A DNA stretch of 54,377 nt. Origin: Flavobacteriales bacterium (GTDB lineage: Bacteria; Bacteroidota; Bacteroidia; Flavobacteriales_D; Sanyastnellaceae). This document shows, one piece after another, positions 9,112 to 18,087 of this stretch; the stretch's first letter is position 1, and each line of letters begins with the position of its first letter. The DNA lies in NCBI GenBank assembly GCA_015665315.1, contig JADFAK010000081.1, positions 1-54,377 on the forward strand, read 5' to 3'. The position numbers and the translations under genes were made by a program. The notes under the pieces were generated by a model. That model saw only the letters and a program-made list of their open reading frames with translations. It did not search any database and was not told where the DNA came from.

Positions 9112-9444
9112 CTAGCCCTTTGCCGCCTCTTCTGCCCTATGCTTAGGACCCATAATTTTGTGGTCAGCGACAAATGTCCCAAAAGGCAATATCGAAGACA
9201 AGAGCACCCAAATGGTAGACTTTCCGAATTTCCACTTTTTGTCGAAAGACACATATAAGGTGTACACGATGAAAAAGAGGAATAGAAAACCATGTATTTG
9301 GCCCACATACTTCACCATGGCTGGGCTATCGAATGCATATTTCAAAGGCATGGCCACAAACATCAGCAGCAGCAAAGAAAGTCCTTCCAAAAAAGCAATG
9401 ATTCTCAACTGCCCAATTCCCGAATAAATAAATCTGTTCATCAT
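9112..9444 (-). CDS. DUF3817 small integral membrane protein
   Basis: A 110-residue protein with three predicted membrane helices (about 10-35, 42-62 and 75-95). It has the family hallmarks RIIAFLEGLSLLLLMFVAMP and VGQIHGFLFLFFIVY, which are typical of DUF3817 (YdzA-like) proteins. The role is unknown. It is convergent with the ybbR gene, with only one base between the two stop codons, and is alone on its strand. Confidence 0.88.
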   Translation of the reverse strand: MMNRFIYSGIGQLRIIAFLEGLSLLLLMFVAMPLKYAFDSPAMVKYVGQIHGFLFLFFIVYTLYVSFDKKWKFGKSTIWVLLSSILPFGTFVADHKIMGPKHRAEEAAKG

Positions 9445-9550
9445 GTTTGCTTCAAAAGTTGGCGCAAAGGTAGTATATGATGCGACCCGTCAATGACTAA
9501 ATAGACTGAAATTCCCGAGAGATTTCTCAATTGTGCAGAAGCAGTACAAA

Positions 9551-9597
9551 ATACGGTAATTCCCTTATTTCACGATAGACCTTGGATCCGAACTTTG
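9551..9597 (+). promoter_or_regulatory. Promoter region with shared 22-bp element (copy 1)
   Basis: The element ATACGGTAAT...TATTTCA spans 9551-9572. The -7-like GAACTTTG ends at 9597, and the TTTG begins 43 bp after the element starts. The same element and identical spacing occur before the gene at 10699. There is no TTG at the -33 position; TATTTCA sits there instead, which suggests activator dependence (inference). Confidence 0.55.
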
Positions 9598-9631
9598 TAA
9601 GGTATTGAATACTCACTTAAAAACTCATCCC

Positions 9632-10588
9632 ATGAAAAAGGCAGTAAATCTATTGTGCATGTTAGGTGTCTTATTCTGCTCTTCGGCATTGTCGGCACAA
9701 AAGTCAATTCAAGAATTTGTCGATAAAAATGACAAGGAAAAAATTAAAAAAAGCATCGTCATCGATGGATATTGTAAACCAACGACCCAAAAGGCCTGTA
9801 GAGATGGACGTGGAAAAGGCCCCTATCTATCTTCATACGACCAGCTCCCAGATACCATTGCTTTAATCACATTCAACGTCAATGATTTGGGCTTTACAAC
9901 AACGTGGAAGGGCAACTGGGCCACTTTTACTGACTATTTCTCAGTAACTGAAACGGGCGGAAATTTAATTGCAAATGCCATATTCGCGCAGACCTTTGAA
10001 AGTCTGAAAGCAGAGTTCAAAAAGCAAGGAGTAGTGTTGATTACTATTGAGGAAGCACTCGATACACAGGAGAAAATTGACTACTACTATAACACCTTCA
10101 CTCCTCAAATATCGAAAATCGGACAATTCCTGAATAACATCGAGAATCGTGGGGTCGACAAGGCTGTCAGTGCGACCAACTACCGCTACTTTGATTTAGG
10201 AGCAGCTTGGGATTATTTGCGTTCGGAATCACTGGGCTCTGAGCTTGCTAAAAATCTCGGAGTAGATGGTGTTCTGAGTGTAAGTGTTGTTATTCAAACT
10301 CGAATCAAAGATGGCAATATTAGAGCTATTAAAATGGCCCTACACGCGCCCAATCCTATCCAAAAGGAAGACAAAAAATATATAGGGCAGAAAACAGGTA
10401 CGGGCTATTATCATGGGCAAATTTACGCTGGTGGGTACTTAACCTTCAAAAATGCGATTACATGCATGGCGCTTGGAAAAAAGAGTATTGATAGCATGGA
10501 CTTTAATGGCTTGGACATCGTTTTTGAAAGTTTCATTGAACGGTTCTATGATGAAATAAACGGCGCCGTTGAAAAAAATTCGAAGTAA
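9632..10588 (+). CDS. Secreted protein of unknown function
   Basis: A 318-residue protein with a clear Sec signal peptide (MKKAVNLLCMLGVLFC...ALSAQ). ATG 9632 is preferred over an in-frame start at 9605 because it places Lys-Lys directly before the hydrophobic core. I do not recognise the family. The mature protein begins with a highly charged stretch (KNDKEKIKKS). It is rich in Tyr and has two Cys near the N-terminus (YCKPTTQKACRDG), which could form a disulfide. Segments such as NLGVDGVLSVSVVIQTRIKDG look like an alternating beta structure. There is no lipobox and no T9SS sorting domain. The next gene (10699) encodes a T9SS protein and carries the same upstream element, so the two may be co-regulated. 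Confidence 0.6.
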   Translation: MKKAVNLLCMLGVLFCSSALSAQKSIQEFVDKNDKEKIKKSIVIDGYCKPTTQKACRDGRGKGPYLSSYDQLPDTIALITFNVNDLGFTTTWKGNWATFTDYFSVTETGGNLIANAIFAQTFESLKAEFKKQGVVLITIEEALDTQEKIDYYYNTFTPQISKIGQFLNNIENRGVDKAVSATNYRYFDLGAAWDYLRSESLGSELAKNLGVDGVLSVSVVIQTRIKDGNIRAIKMALHAPNPIQKEDKKYIGQKTGTGYYHGQIYAGGYLTFKNAITCMALGKKSIDSMDFNGLDIVFESFIERFYDEINGAVEKNSK

Positions 10589-10607
10589 ATCTACATGTAC
10601 AAGGAAA

Positions 10608-10654
10608 ATACGGTAATCCCACTATTTCAGAGCCTGGCTGCTTCCAGACCTTTG
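10608..10654 (+). promoter_or_regulatory. Promoter region with shared 22-bp element (copy 2)
   Basis: ATACGGTAAT...TATTTCA spans 10608-10629, and the -7-like GACCTTTG ends at 10654. Offsets match copy 1 exactly: 43 bp from element start to TTTG, and 28 bp from TATTTCA to TTTG. Confidence 0.55.
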
Positions 10655-10698
10655 TATCTCCATTAATCACTAAAACACTAAAGACAAAAACCAAATTG

Positions 10699-12237
10699 AT
10701 GAAAAGATTATTTACACCATTATTATTCCTTGCTATTATCTCTCAAGGATTTGCCCAAAACTGGAATGAAGTACTTACAATGCAGGATCTCACACCAGGA
10801 GGGGGTGAGTTTTTCGGCGCATCGGTTGCGATTGATGGGGATTTCGCTGTTGTAGGGGCCAACAAAGACAGTGAGTCTGAAGATGGGACATTTGTCGCTT
10901 CCTCGGGATCAGCCTCTGTATATATGAAAGATCCCAATGGAAACTGGAGCTTCCTACAGAAGTTAGTCGCCTCAGACCGCGATGGCGGTGACCAAATTGG
11001 CTATGATGTCGACATTCAAGGTGACATAATTGTCGTAGGAGCCTATTACGAAGACGGCTTTTATATATTCGAGAACGACGGTACCAACAACTGGATTGAA
11101 ATACAAAAACTCATAGGCTCCGATCTAGCCAGCGACATACAAGATGTTTTCGGATGCTCTGTATCTATCTCGGGAAACTCGATCGTCATTGGTGCATTCT
11201 TACATGAAACGGATGAAAACGGTGCCAACATTCTCACCGGGGCCGGATCTGCTTATGTTTTCGATAAAAACTCAGAAGGGATGTGGGTCGAAGCTCAAAA
11301 GTTAGTTGCTCCAGATAGAGATGCGGCCGATTTCTTTGGTCACTCCGTGAGTATCTCAGGAGACTACCTTGTTTGCGGTGCATACCAAGGACAAATGGAT
11401 GAGAATGGAGAAAATCCAAAGTATCAATCAGGAGCTGCCTATTTCTTCGAAAGAAATAGCAGCGACACCTGGGAGATGGTGCAAAAAGTTGTTCCTTCAA
11501 ATAGAGATGCTGGCGACCGCTTCGCGAAAACAACTCACCTTGAGGGGACTACAGCTATTATGAACTCTCATTTGACGGGTCCAGGTGGTGGAAGCCAAGT
11601 ATTTGTTTATAACCGTGACAACGCTGGAAACTGGAACGAAGACCAAATTATTAGCGGTCCGAATGAGGCAACAGCTGAACAAGATCATTTTGGACATTCA
11701 ATGGACATCGCCGGCAGCAGAATGGTCGTAGGGGCTTACGGTCATGACTTCGATGTAAATGATGAAAACGAACTTGCCGATACAGGCGCCGCTTTTATCT
11801 ACGATCTTAACGAAGACGGCCAATGGATTTTCACCGAGAAAATCGTAGCATCTGACGCAGGTATATACGCGAATTTCGGATGGGCCGTGGGGATATCGGG
11901 ATCCACTTGCTTGGTAGGTGCCAATGCCAGCGGATATACCCCAGAAGATGAGTCGCTCTACAATACAGGATCTGCATATCTCTTCGAAACAGACACTCCG
12001 CAGTCGGTCATTGAAAGCACCCTCCTTGATTTCCAAATCTATCCCAATCCAGCACAAGATTATCTTTCCTTTGCGCAAGACTTAAAAGGTGCTAAAGTCA
12101 CGGTGACAAATACAATGGGACAAGTCGTACTGACCCAAAACCTCACTGAAAACACCATTGATACCAGAGTATTTCAGGCAGGACTTTATTTGATGCGAGT
12201 AGAAGGCTATAAAACACAAACATTTATTGTGCAGTAG
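10699..12237 (+). CDS. FG-GAP repeat protein with T9SS type A sorting domain
   Basis: A 512-residue secreted protein. ATG 10699 follows an in-frame TTG at 10696 and gives a good signal peptide ending ISQGFAQ. The body holds about six FG-GAP-like beta-propeller blades of roughly 65-70 residues, each with an FGxSVxIxGxxxVVGA core (FFGASVAIDGDFAVVGA, FGCSVSISGNSIVIGA, FFGHSVSISGDYLVCGA, HFGHSMDIAGSRMVVGA, NFGWAVGISGSTCLVGA; the fourth blade is degenerate). The C-terminal 70-75 residues (from DFQIYPNPAQDYLSF) are a T9SS type A domain for export and surface attachment. The likely role is an extracellular adhesin or binding scaffold; the ligand is unknown. A strong terminator follows the gene. Confidence 0.88.
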   Translation: MKRLFTPLLFLAIISQGFAQNWNEVLTMQDLTPGGGEFFGASVAIDGDFAVVGANKDSESEDGTFVASSGSASVYMKDPNGNWSFLQKLVASDRDGGDQIGYDVDIQGDIIVVGAYYEDGFYIFENDGTNNWIEIQKLIGSDLASDIQDVFGCSVSISGNSIVIGAFLHETDENGANILTGAGSAYVFDKNSEGMWVEAQKLVAPDRDAADFFGHSVSISGDYLVCGAYQGQMDENGENPKYQSGAAYFFERNSSDTWEMVQKVVPSNRDAGDRFAKTTHLEGTTAIMNSHLTGPGGGSQVFVYNRDNAGNWNEDQIISGPNEATAEQDHFGHSMDIAGSRMVVGAYGHDFDVNDENELADTGAAFIYDLNEDGQWIFTEKIVASDAGIYANFGWAVGISGSTCLVGANASGYTPEDESLYNTGSAYLFETDTPQSVIESTLLDFQIYPNPAQDYLSFAQDLKGAKVTVTNTMGQVVLTQNLTENTIDTRVFQAGLYLMRVEGYKTQTFIVQ

Positions 12238-12281
12238 TCCGTCAAAGTAAAAAGAACGTGCCAATATTGTTTTGGTTTTGA

Positions 12282-12309
12282 AGCGACCTCACCCATGAGG
12301 TCGCTTTTT
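12282..12309 (+). terminator. Rho-independent terminator
   Basis: A perfect 10-bp stem, AGCGACCTCA (12282-12291) and TGAGGTCGCT (12296-12305), with a CCCA loop, followed by a T run to 12309. It closes the FG-GAP/T9SS gene. Confidence 0.95.
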
Positions 12310-12406
12310 GCATTCCTTTCCATATGAGGGTCGTATCGAATTCTTGGCGAATCAAGTAGCGGGACCAATTCATTTGCTAACTTTAAGCCCTCAACCAATT
12401 TCCCGT

Positions 12407-13897
12407 ATGTCAAAAACCACACAGCCCTCCATACTCCAAGCCTTGCTACCTATATTCCTTTTGGTGACTTTGCTGGGAATTAACGTAATCTACTTTGGAG
12501 AAGACTCTTCTTACGGACCAAACCAAATTGCCTTGCTTGTTGCAGCCGGAGTGGCAGCTGTTGTGGGTCTGACCAACAAAGTCTCGTGGGATACAATTTT
12601 CGATGGTATTGTCGATAGTTTGACTTCGGCATCTGGAGCGATAATTATACTACTTCTCATCGGTGCCCTAGCTGGAACTTGGCTCATGTCGGGAATCGTC
12701 CCAGCGATGATTTATTATGGTCTACAAGTTCTTAACCCTGCGATTTTCCTCTTTGCCGCGTGTGTGGTTTGCGCAGTGGTCTCCTTGGCCACAGGAAGTT
12801 CTTGGAGCACCGTTGCGACAGTTGGAATTGCATTGATGGGCATTGGATCGGCCTTAGGTATTGGAGAAGGATGGGTCGCAGGTGCCGTAATCTCTGGCGC
12901 CTATTTTGGCGACAAAATGTCCCCTCTTTCCGATACGACTAACTTAGCCCCTGCCGTAGCTGGCAGTGATCTTTTCACACATATTCGACATATGTTCTGG
13001 ACGACTGGTCCTTCTATTTCGATTGCACTCATTCTGTTTCTCATTGCCGGATTTTTCTTTTCTGGGAATACCGACGACCAACAAGTCGAAATACTACTCG
13101 GAGCTATCAGCGAAAAATTCTACATATCTCCTCTATTGTTTATCGTACCTGCACTGGTCATTGCGATGATCATTAAGAAGGTACCTGCCATACCCGCTCT
13201 GCTTATTGGTAGTCTACTTGGAGGAGCTGCTGCCATTATTTTCCAACCCGAAATCGTCCGCGAAATTGCCGGACTGGAAGAAGGAAGCTATGCTAGGGCT
13301 TCGTATACGGCTATCATCAATTCCATGGCGTTGGAAACAGGGGTCACAACAAGCAATGCAAGTGTTGACAAACTGCTGTCGGCCAAAGGGATGCTGGGAA
13401 TGATGAATACAATTTGGTTGATCATATGTGCGCTTTCGTTTGGTGGAGCCATGTACGCCACACAACTTTTACAACGTATTACACGTGCCATATTGAAAGG
13501 CGTAAGCTCTGTCGGCTCCCTTATCCTAGCGACAACAGGAACTTGTATATTCTTCAATATTACCGCTTCCGATCAATATCTAGCGATTGTCGTTCCCGGT
13601 AAAATGTACTCGGATGCATTCCGCGATCAAGGACTTGCACCCGAAAATTTGAGCCGAACGCTGGAAGATTCTGGGACCGTGACTTCCGTGCTTATTCCTT
13701 GGAATACATGTGGTGTCGCTCAAAGTGCCGTGCTCGGTGTGGCAACCATGACTTATTTACCCTATTGTTTCTTCAACTTGCTTTCACCTGTCATGACCGT
13801 CCTGTTTGGGTACATGGGTTGGAAAATTACTCCGCTCAAACCTGCGGCAAATGTAGATACTGAAGTCATCGAAGAATCACTAGTTGAAAAAGTATAA
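12407..13897 (+). CDS. nhaC: Na+/H+ antiporter, NhaC family
   Basis: A 496-residue polytopic inner-membrane protein with about eleven hydrophobic segments. Family signatures are TGSSWSTVATVGIALMGIG and GAYFGDKMSPLSDTTNLAPA, which carry the conserved Asp/Ser/Asn region of NhaC antiporters, plus a second-half repeat ending VLIPWNTCGVAQSAVLGV. It exchanges cytoplasmic Na+ for external H+ (or works with other organic ions in relatives), which suits a marine, sodium-using cell. An in-frame start at 12308 exists but lies inside the preceding terminator, so ATG 12407 is chosen. A weak -7-like TAACTTTA is at 12378-12385. uvrA follows 29 bp later and may be co-transcribed. Confidence 0.9.
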   Translation: MSKTTQPSILQALLPIFLLVTLLGINVIYFGEDSSYGPNQIALLVAAGVAAVVGLTNKVSWDTIFDGIVDSLTSASGAIIILLLIGALAGTWLMSGIVPAMIYYGLQVLNPAIFLFAACVVCAVVSLATGSSWSTVATVGIALMGIGSALGIGEGWVAGAVISGAYFGDKMSPLSDTTNLAPAVAGSDLFTHIRHMFWTTGPSISIALILFLIAGFFFSGNTDDQQVEILLGAISEKFYISPLLFIVPALVIAMIIKKVPAIPALLIGSLLGGAAAIIFQPEIVREIAGLEEGSYARASYTAIINSMALETGVTTSNASVDKLLSAKGMLGMMNTIWLIICALSFGGAMYATQLLQRITRAILKGVSSVGSLILATTGTCIFFNITASDQYLAIVVPGKMYSDAFRDQGLAPENLSRTLEDSGTVTSVLIPWNTCGVAQSAVLGVATMTYLPYCFFNLLSPVMTVLFGYMGWKITPLKPAANVDTEVIEESLVEKV

Positions 13898-13926
13898 CTC
13901 ATACTTCTTATTGAATTCAATCACTT

Positions 13927-16791
13927 ATGCAATCGCAAACAAAGGAGCAGACCTTGGTTAACGAAGTAGACGAATTTATTGAGGTCATCGGTGCTCGAGA
14001 GCATAACCTCAAGAATATCGATATCAATATTCCCCGCAATAAGTTGGTAGTTATCACCGGACTGAGCGGTAGTGGAAAGTCGTCACTCGCCTTTGATACT
14101 ATCTATGCCGAAGGCCAACGGAGATATATTGAGACGTTTTCGGCGTACGCAAGGCAGTTCCTCGGCGGACTAGAACGTCCCGACGTCGATAAAATCTCTG
14201 GACTATCACCAGTGATCAGCATCGAGCAAAAGACAATTTCCAAAAACCCGCGGTCTACCGTAGGTACCATTACCGAGATCTATGATTTTATTCGTCTGCT
14301 TTATGCTCGCGTAGGTGATGCATACTCGTACAACACCGGCGAAAAGATGGTTCGTTACAATGACGAACAAATCACCGACCTCATTATTGACGCGTACAAC
14401 GGTGAAAAACTCATTCTACTTGCGCCAGTCATTCGAGGAAGAAAAGGACATTATAGAGAGCTCTTCGAGCAAATAGCCCGCAGTGGATTCGTCAAAGTAC
14501 GTGTAGATGGCGAAGTACAAGACATAGAAAAAGGCATGCGCCTCGATCGATACAAAATTCATGACATCGAGATCGTCATTGATCGAATTGTGGTGAAGCA
14601 GGCCGACAAACACCGAATTCTGAAGTCTGTACAGGTGGCGCTTCGTCAAGGCAAGAATAGCATGATGGTCATGAAAGCCGATGGCGAGGATCTCCGTCAT
14701 TTAAGTCGGCTCTTAATGTGCCCAACAACAGGCATATCCTATCCCGAGCCCGATCCAAATTTATTCTCCTTCAACTCTCCTTACGGTGCTTGCCCAAGCT
14801 GCAACGGCCTTGGAGAAGTAGCTGAAATTGATCCGAACAAAATCATACCAGACCCAAAGTTATCCATCGAAAAAGGGGGGATAGCTCCATTGGGAAAGGG
14901 CAAAACCAATTGGATCTTTACCCAGGTGAACGCCATTCTTGAAAAGGAAGGATTGTCTATTCAAACACCGATTAAAGACATTGACGAGCGAATTATCAAT
15001 ATTCTGCTATACGGGTCAGATGAAAACATCCAAATCAAGTCTGAAACTGGCGCCCGAACGCACAATGTCAAATTCGAAGGGATCATCCAGTTCGTGAGCC
15101 GACAAGCAGAAGACAGCGACTCTCGGGCCATTTTAATGTGGGCACGGTCCTTCATGAATAAAAAAGCTTGTCCGACCTGCGAAGGAACTCGCTTGAAAAG
15201 GGAATCACTGCAATTTCAGCTGGCCGACATGCATATCGCCCAGCTTGCTAACATGGATATTTCCGATTTGGCCGTGTGGTTTGAAACTGTCGAAGAAAAG
15301 CTCAGCGAAAAGCAAGCCATGATCGCCCATGAACCATTGAAAGAAATTCGTGATCGTTTGAGTTTCTTGCTCGATGTCGGCTTGAATTACCTAACTCTCA
15401 ACAGAAGTGCCAAGACACTCTCCGGGGGCGAAGCGCAACGTATTCGATTGGCAACGCAAATAGGATCTCAATTGGTAGGCGTACTGTACATCCTTGACGA
15501 GCCCAGTATTGGTCTGCACCAGCGAGACAACACCCGACTCATCAATTCACTCAAAAAGCTACGTGATGCGGGAAATTCCATCATCGTCGTCGAGCACGAC
15601 AAGGAGATGATGGTCGAATCCGACTGGCTCATAGATATCGGACCGGGCGCAGGAAAACACGGTGGTGAGATTGTTGCCGAAGGACATCCGACAAAACATG
15701 TGTCCGACCATTCTATTACCTCAAAATACCTGAAAGACGAAGTTTCAATCGAGATTCCGTCGCAGCGAAGGAAAGGAACTGGTAAAAAGTTAGTACTTTC
15801 TGGAGCATCCGGTCACAACCTTCAAAACGTCAACCTGACAATTCCATTGGGAAAATTTGTGTGCGTAACAGGTGTGTCAGGAAGTGGAAAATCAAGTCTC
15901 ATCAACCAAACCCTCTACCCGCTTCTTCACAACCACTACTTTGTCGAAACGAAAGCGCCATTGCCATTCAAGAAAATTGCAGGACTCGACTTAATGGACA
16001 AGGTTATCGAGATAGACCAAAGTCCGATCGGACGAACCCCACGATCCAATCCCGCAACTTATACGGGTCTATTCTCAGATGTACGCGCTTTATTTACGCG
16101 TTTGCCGGAGGCTTTAATACGCGGATATAAACCAGGACGCTTCTCTTTCAATGTCAAGGGCGGAAGATGCGAAACATGCAAAGGAGCTGGCGTGCGCACG
16201 ATAGAAATGAATTTCTTGCCCGATGTATATGTCAAATGTGAAACCTGCCAAGGCAAAAGATACAACCGAGAAACACTAGAAGTTCGCTACAAAGGCAAGT
16301 CGATTTCTGATGTACTTGACATGACTATTGAAGATGCAAATGTCTTCTTTGCTAGTCACCCGAAAATGAACCGCGTCTTAAGCACTTTAAATGACGTCGG
16401 TCTGGGATATGTTACGTTGGGACAACAATCCACTACCCTTTCTGGAGGAGAAGCGCAGCGTGTCAAGCTCGCCTCAGAACTTTCCAAGAAAGGGACAGGT
16501 CAAACCATGTATATTTTGGACGAGCCCACTACCGGTCTGCATTTCCAAGACGTGCAAATGCTTATCGATGTGCTCAGCAGACTGGTGGACCAAGGAAATA
16601 CTGTTTTGGTCATAGAACATAACTTGGACGTTGCCAAGGTCGCAGATCACATTATAGATATGGGTCCCGATGGAGGAAAAGGTGGTGGCCTAATTGTTGC
16701 AGAAGGAACGCCTGAACAAATCGTAAAAAAGAAAAAAGGCGCCACTTGGAAATACCTGAAAATGGAACTTGAGCAGGCACACGTTTCTTGA
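13927..16791 (+). CDS. uvrA: Excinuclease ABC subunit UvrA
   Basis: A 954-residue DNA damage sensor of nucleotide excision repair, full length. It has two ABC ATPase halves: Walker A at about 45-52 (GLSGSGKSS) and again near residue 650 (GVSGSGKSS), with two LSGGEAQR signature motifs followed by Walker B segments ([25 protein letters not shown]). The Zn-binding cysteines are present (CPTTG...CPSCNGLG in the first half; CETCKGAG...[10 protein letters not shown] in the second). UvrA dimerises and loads UvrB at lesions. The 3' end overlaps the frame of the next gene's possible TTG start by 4 bp. Confidence 0.97.
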   Translation: MQSQTKEQTLVNEVDEFIEVIGAREHNLKNIDINIPRNKLVVITGLSGSGKSSLAFDTIYAEGQRRYIETFSAYARQFLGGLERPDVDKISGLSPVISIEQKTISKNPRSTVGTITEIYDFIRLLYARVGDAYSYNTGEKMVRYNDEQITDLIIDAYNGEKLILLAPVIRGRKGHYRELFEQIARSGFVKVRVDGEVQDIEKGMRLDRYKIHDIEIVIDRIVVKQADKHRILKSVQVALRQGKNSMMVMKADGEDLRHLSRLLMCPTTGISYPEPDPNLFSFNSPYGACPSCNGLGEVAEIDPNKIIPDPKLSIEKGGIAPLGKGKTNWIFTQVNAILEKEGLSIQTPIKDIDERIINILLYGSDENIQIKSETGARTHNVKFEGIIQFVSRQAEDSDSRAILMWARSFMNKKACPTCEGTRLKRESLQFQLADMHIAQLANMDISDLAVWFETVEEKLSEKQAMIAHEPLKEIRDRLSFLLDVGLNYLTLNRSAKTLSGGEAQRIRLATQIGSQLVGVLYILDEPSIGLHQRDNTRLINSLKKLRDAGNSIIVVEHDKEMMVESDWLIDIGPGAGKHGGEIVAEGHPTKHVSDHSITSKYLKDEVSIEIPSQRRKGTGKKLVLSGASGHNLQNVNLTIPLGKFVCVTGVSGSGKSSLINQTLYPLLHNHYFVETKAPLPFKKIAGLDLMDKVIEIDQSPIGRTPRSNPATYTGLFSDVRALFTRLPEALIRGYKPGRFSFNVKGGRCETCKGAGVRTIEMNFLPDVYVKCETCQGKRYNRETLEVRYKGKSISDVLDMTIEDANVFFASHPKMNRVLSTLNDVGLGYVTLGQQSTTLSGGEAQRVKLASELSKKGTGQTMYILDEPTTGLHFQDVQMLIDVLSRLVDQGNTVLVIEHNLDVAKVADHIIDMGPDGGKGGGLIVAEGTPEQIVKKKKGATWKYLKMELEQAHVS

Positions 16792-16811
16792 CTACATTAA
16801 ATCTTCCTATC

Positions 16812-17930
16812 ATGATCAAAGTGTCTGCAATTCTCGTCTATATTCTCTCGGTATGCACACTATTCGGCCAAAGCACTAGCTTTTACAACCCTGGGGGCGA
16901 CCGCATTTCTTTGGGCATAGAAAAGGCCTTGAGTTCGTCAATTAGTGGCGGCGATGTCAATGGGGATGGATTCGCAGATGTCGTGGTAGCAAACGGACGA
17001 CATTGGACCGGTCAAAACAAGATCTTCCTCAACAATGGCGCCGGTGAGTTCAATAGCTCCTACGATTTAGGCAACTACCAATCGACCAGCTACGCCGCCG
17101 AACTAGGTGATTTGGACGGTGACGGCGATCTGGATATTGCGGAGGGAAATGATGAGGCCATAAACCGACTGTATTTCAACGATGGACATGGAAATTTCCG
17201 AGAAGGAGGAACATTTGGGGGTGATATTACGCGCACGCGCAATGTAACGCTGGCGGATATTGACAAAGACGGAGATTTGGACATACTGGTCACCAATCGA
17301 GGCCAGAAAAATGAGATTTGTCTGAACAACGGAAAAGGTCTATTTGACCAGACGATCTTCTTTGGTGAATCCGATGACTCAACAATTGATGTGGTCGTGG
17401 CCGATATGGATGATGACGGGGATTTGGATCTGATTTTGGCCAATCGAGACGGCATGAGAAACTTCGTCTACCTCAACAATAACATGGATTTCTCCTCCAA
17501 AATTTCCTTTGGATCAGGGCATGATGAAACGCGTTCCTTGGCCATCGCCGACTTCAACAAAGATGGATATTTGGACATAGCTACGGCGAATATTGGGCAG
17601 ACCAACGTACTCTATTTTGGTGCGGCCACAAAGCCTTTTTCGCGCTACATGATCATTAGCAATGCCAAGAATAATTCCTTCGCCATCGACGCGGCCGACT
17701 GCAATAAAGATGGTTGGATTGATCTAGTTGTCGGCAATTCTGGTCAGCCTAATTTTGTGTATTTGAACAACGGGGGCAAGTCCTTCACGAAGCTGGTTTT
17801 AAGTAAAAAGAAGTTCGACACGTACGACATTAAATTCTTAGACCTCAACAACGACGGTTATCCAGAAGTCGTCGAAGCCAATTCAGAAGACATCAATCCC
17901 TACTACATCAATCGCTCGGGAAGGAAGTAG
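16812..17930 (+). CDS. FG-GAP/VCBS repeat secreted protein
   Basis: A 372-residue exported protein with a signal peptide ending TLFGQS. ATG 16812 is preferred; an in-frame TTG at 16788 would add eight residues and overlap uvrA. The mature part is a run of VCBS/FG-GAP blades with calcium-binding loops of the DxDxDG type (DVNGDGFADVVVANG, DLDGDGDLDIAEGND, DIDKDGDLDILVTNRG, DMDDDGDLDLILANRDG, DFNKDGYLDIATANIG, DCNKDGWIDLVVGNSG, DLNNDGYPEVVEANS): seven loops, consistent with a seven-bladed propeller. It has neither a T9SS sorting domain nor a lipobox, so it is probably periplasmic or released. The function is unknown; such propellers commonly bind protein or sugar. Confidence 0.87.
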   Translation: MIKVSAILVYILSVCTLFGQSTSFYNPGGDRISLGIEKALSSSISGGDVNGDGFADVVVANGRHWTGQNKIFLNNGAGEFNSSYDLGNYQSTSYAAELGDLDGDGDLDIAEGNDEAINRLYFNDGHGNFREGGTFGGDITRTRNVTLADIDKDGDLDILVTNRGQKNEICLNNGKGLFDQTIFFGESDDSTIDVVVADMDDDGDLDLILANRDGMRNFVYLNNNMDFSSKISFGSGHDETRSLAIADFNKDGYLDIATANIGQTNVLYFGAATKPFSRYMIISNAKNNSFAIDAADCNKDGWIDLVVGNSGQPNFVYLNNGGKSFTKLVLSKKKFDTYDIKFLDLNNDGYPEVVEANSEDINPYYINRSGRK

Positions 17931-18017
17931 ATCCCATTTCTCCGATTGCCCCAGTTCGAAAGTTTGCATTATAACAATGCCCAAATTCTGCTGCTCCACG
18001 CTTTGTCGAATTGATAA

Positions 18018-18047
18018 TTACTTTGTATTATTGTACGAATTACAATA
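18018..18047 (+). promoter_or_regulatory. Promoter with dyad operator candidate (site A)
   Basis: The -7-like TTACTTTG (18018-18025) is followed three bases later by a perfect dyad TATTGTA-CGAAT-TACAATA (18029-18047). The dyad would cover the transcription start, a typical repressor position. Closely similar dyads are at 26217-26235 and 34372-34390. Confidence 0.6.
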
Positions 18048-18087
18048 TCTCTCACATCCTAAGAATCAACAATATACAAAGCACACC

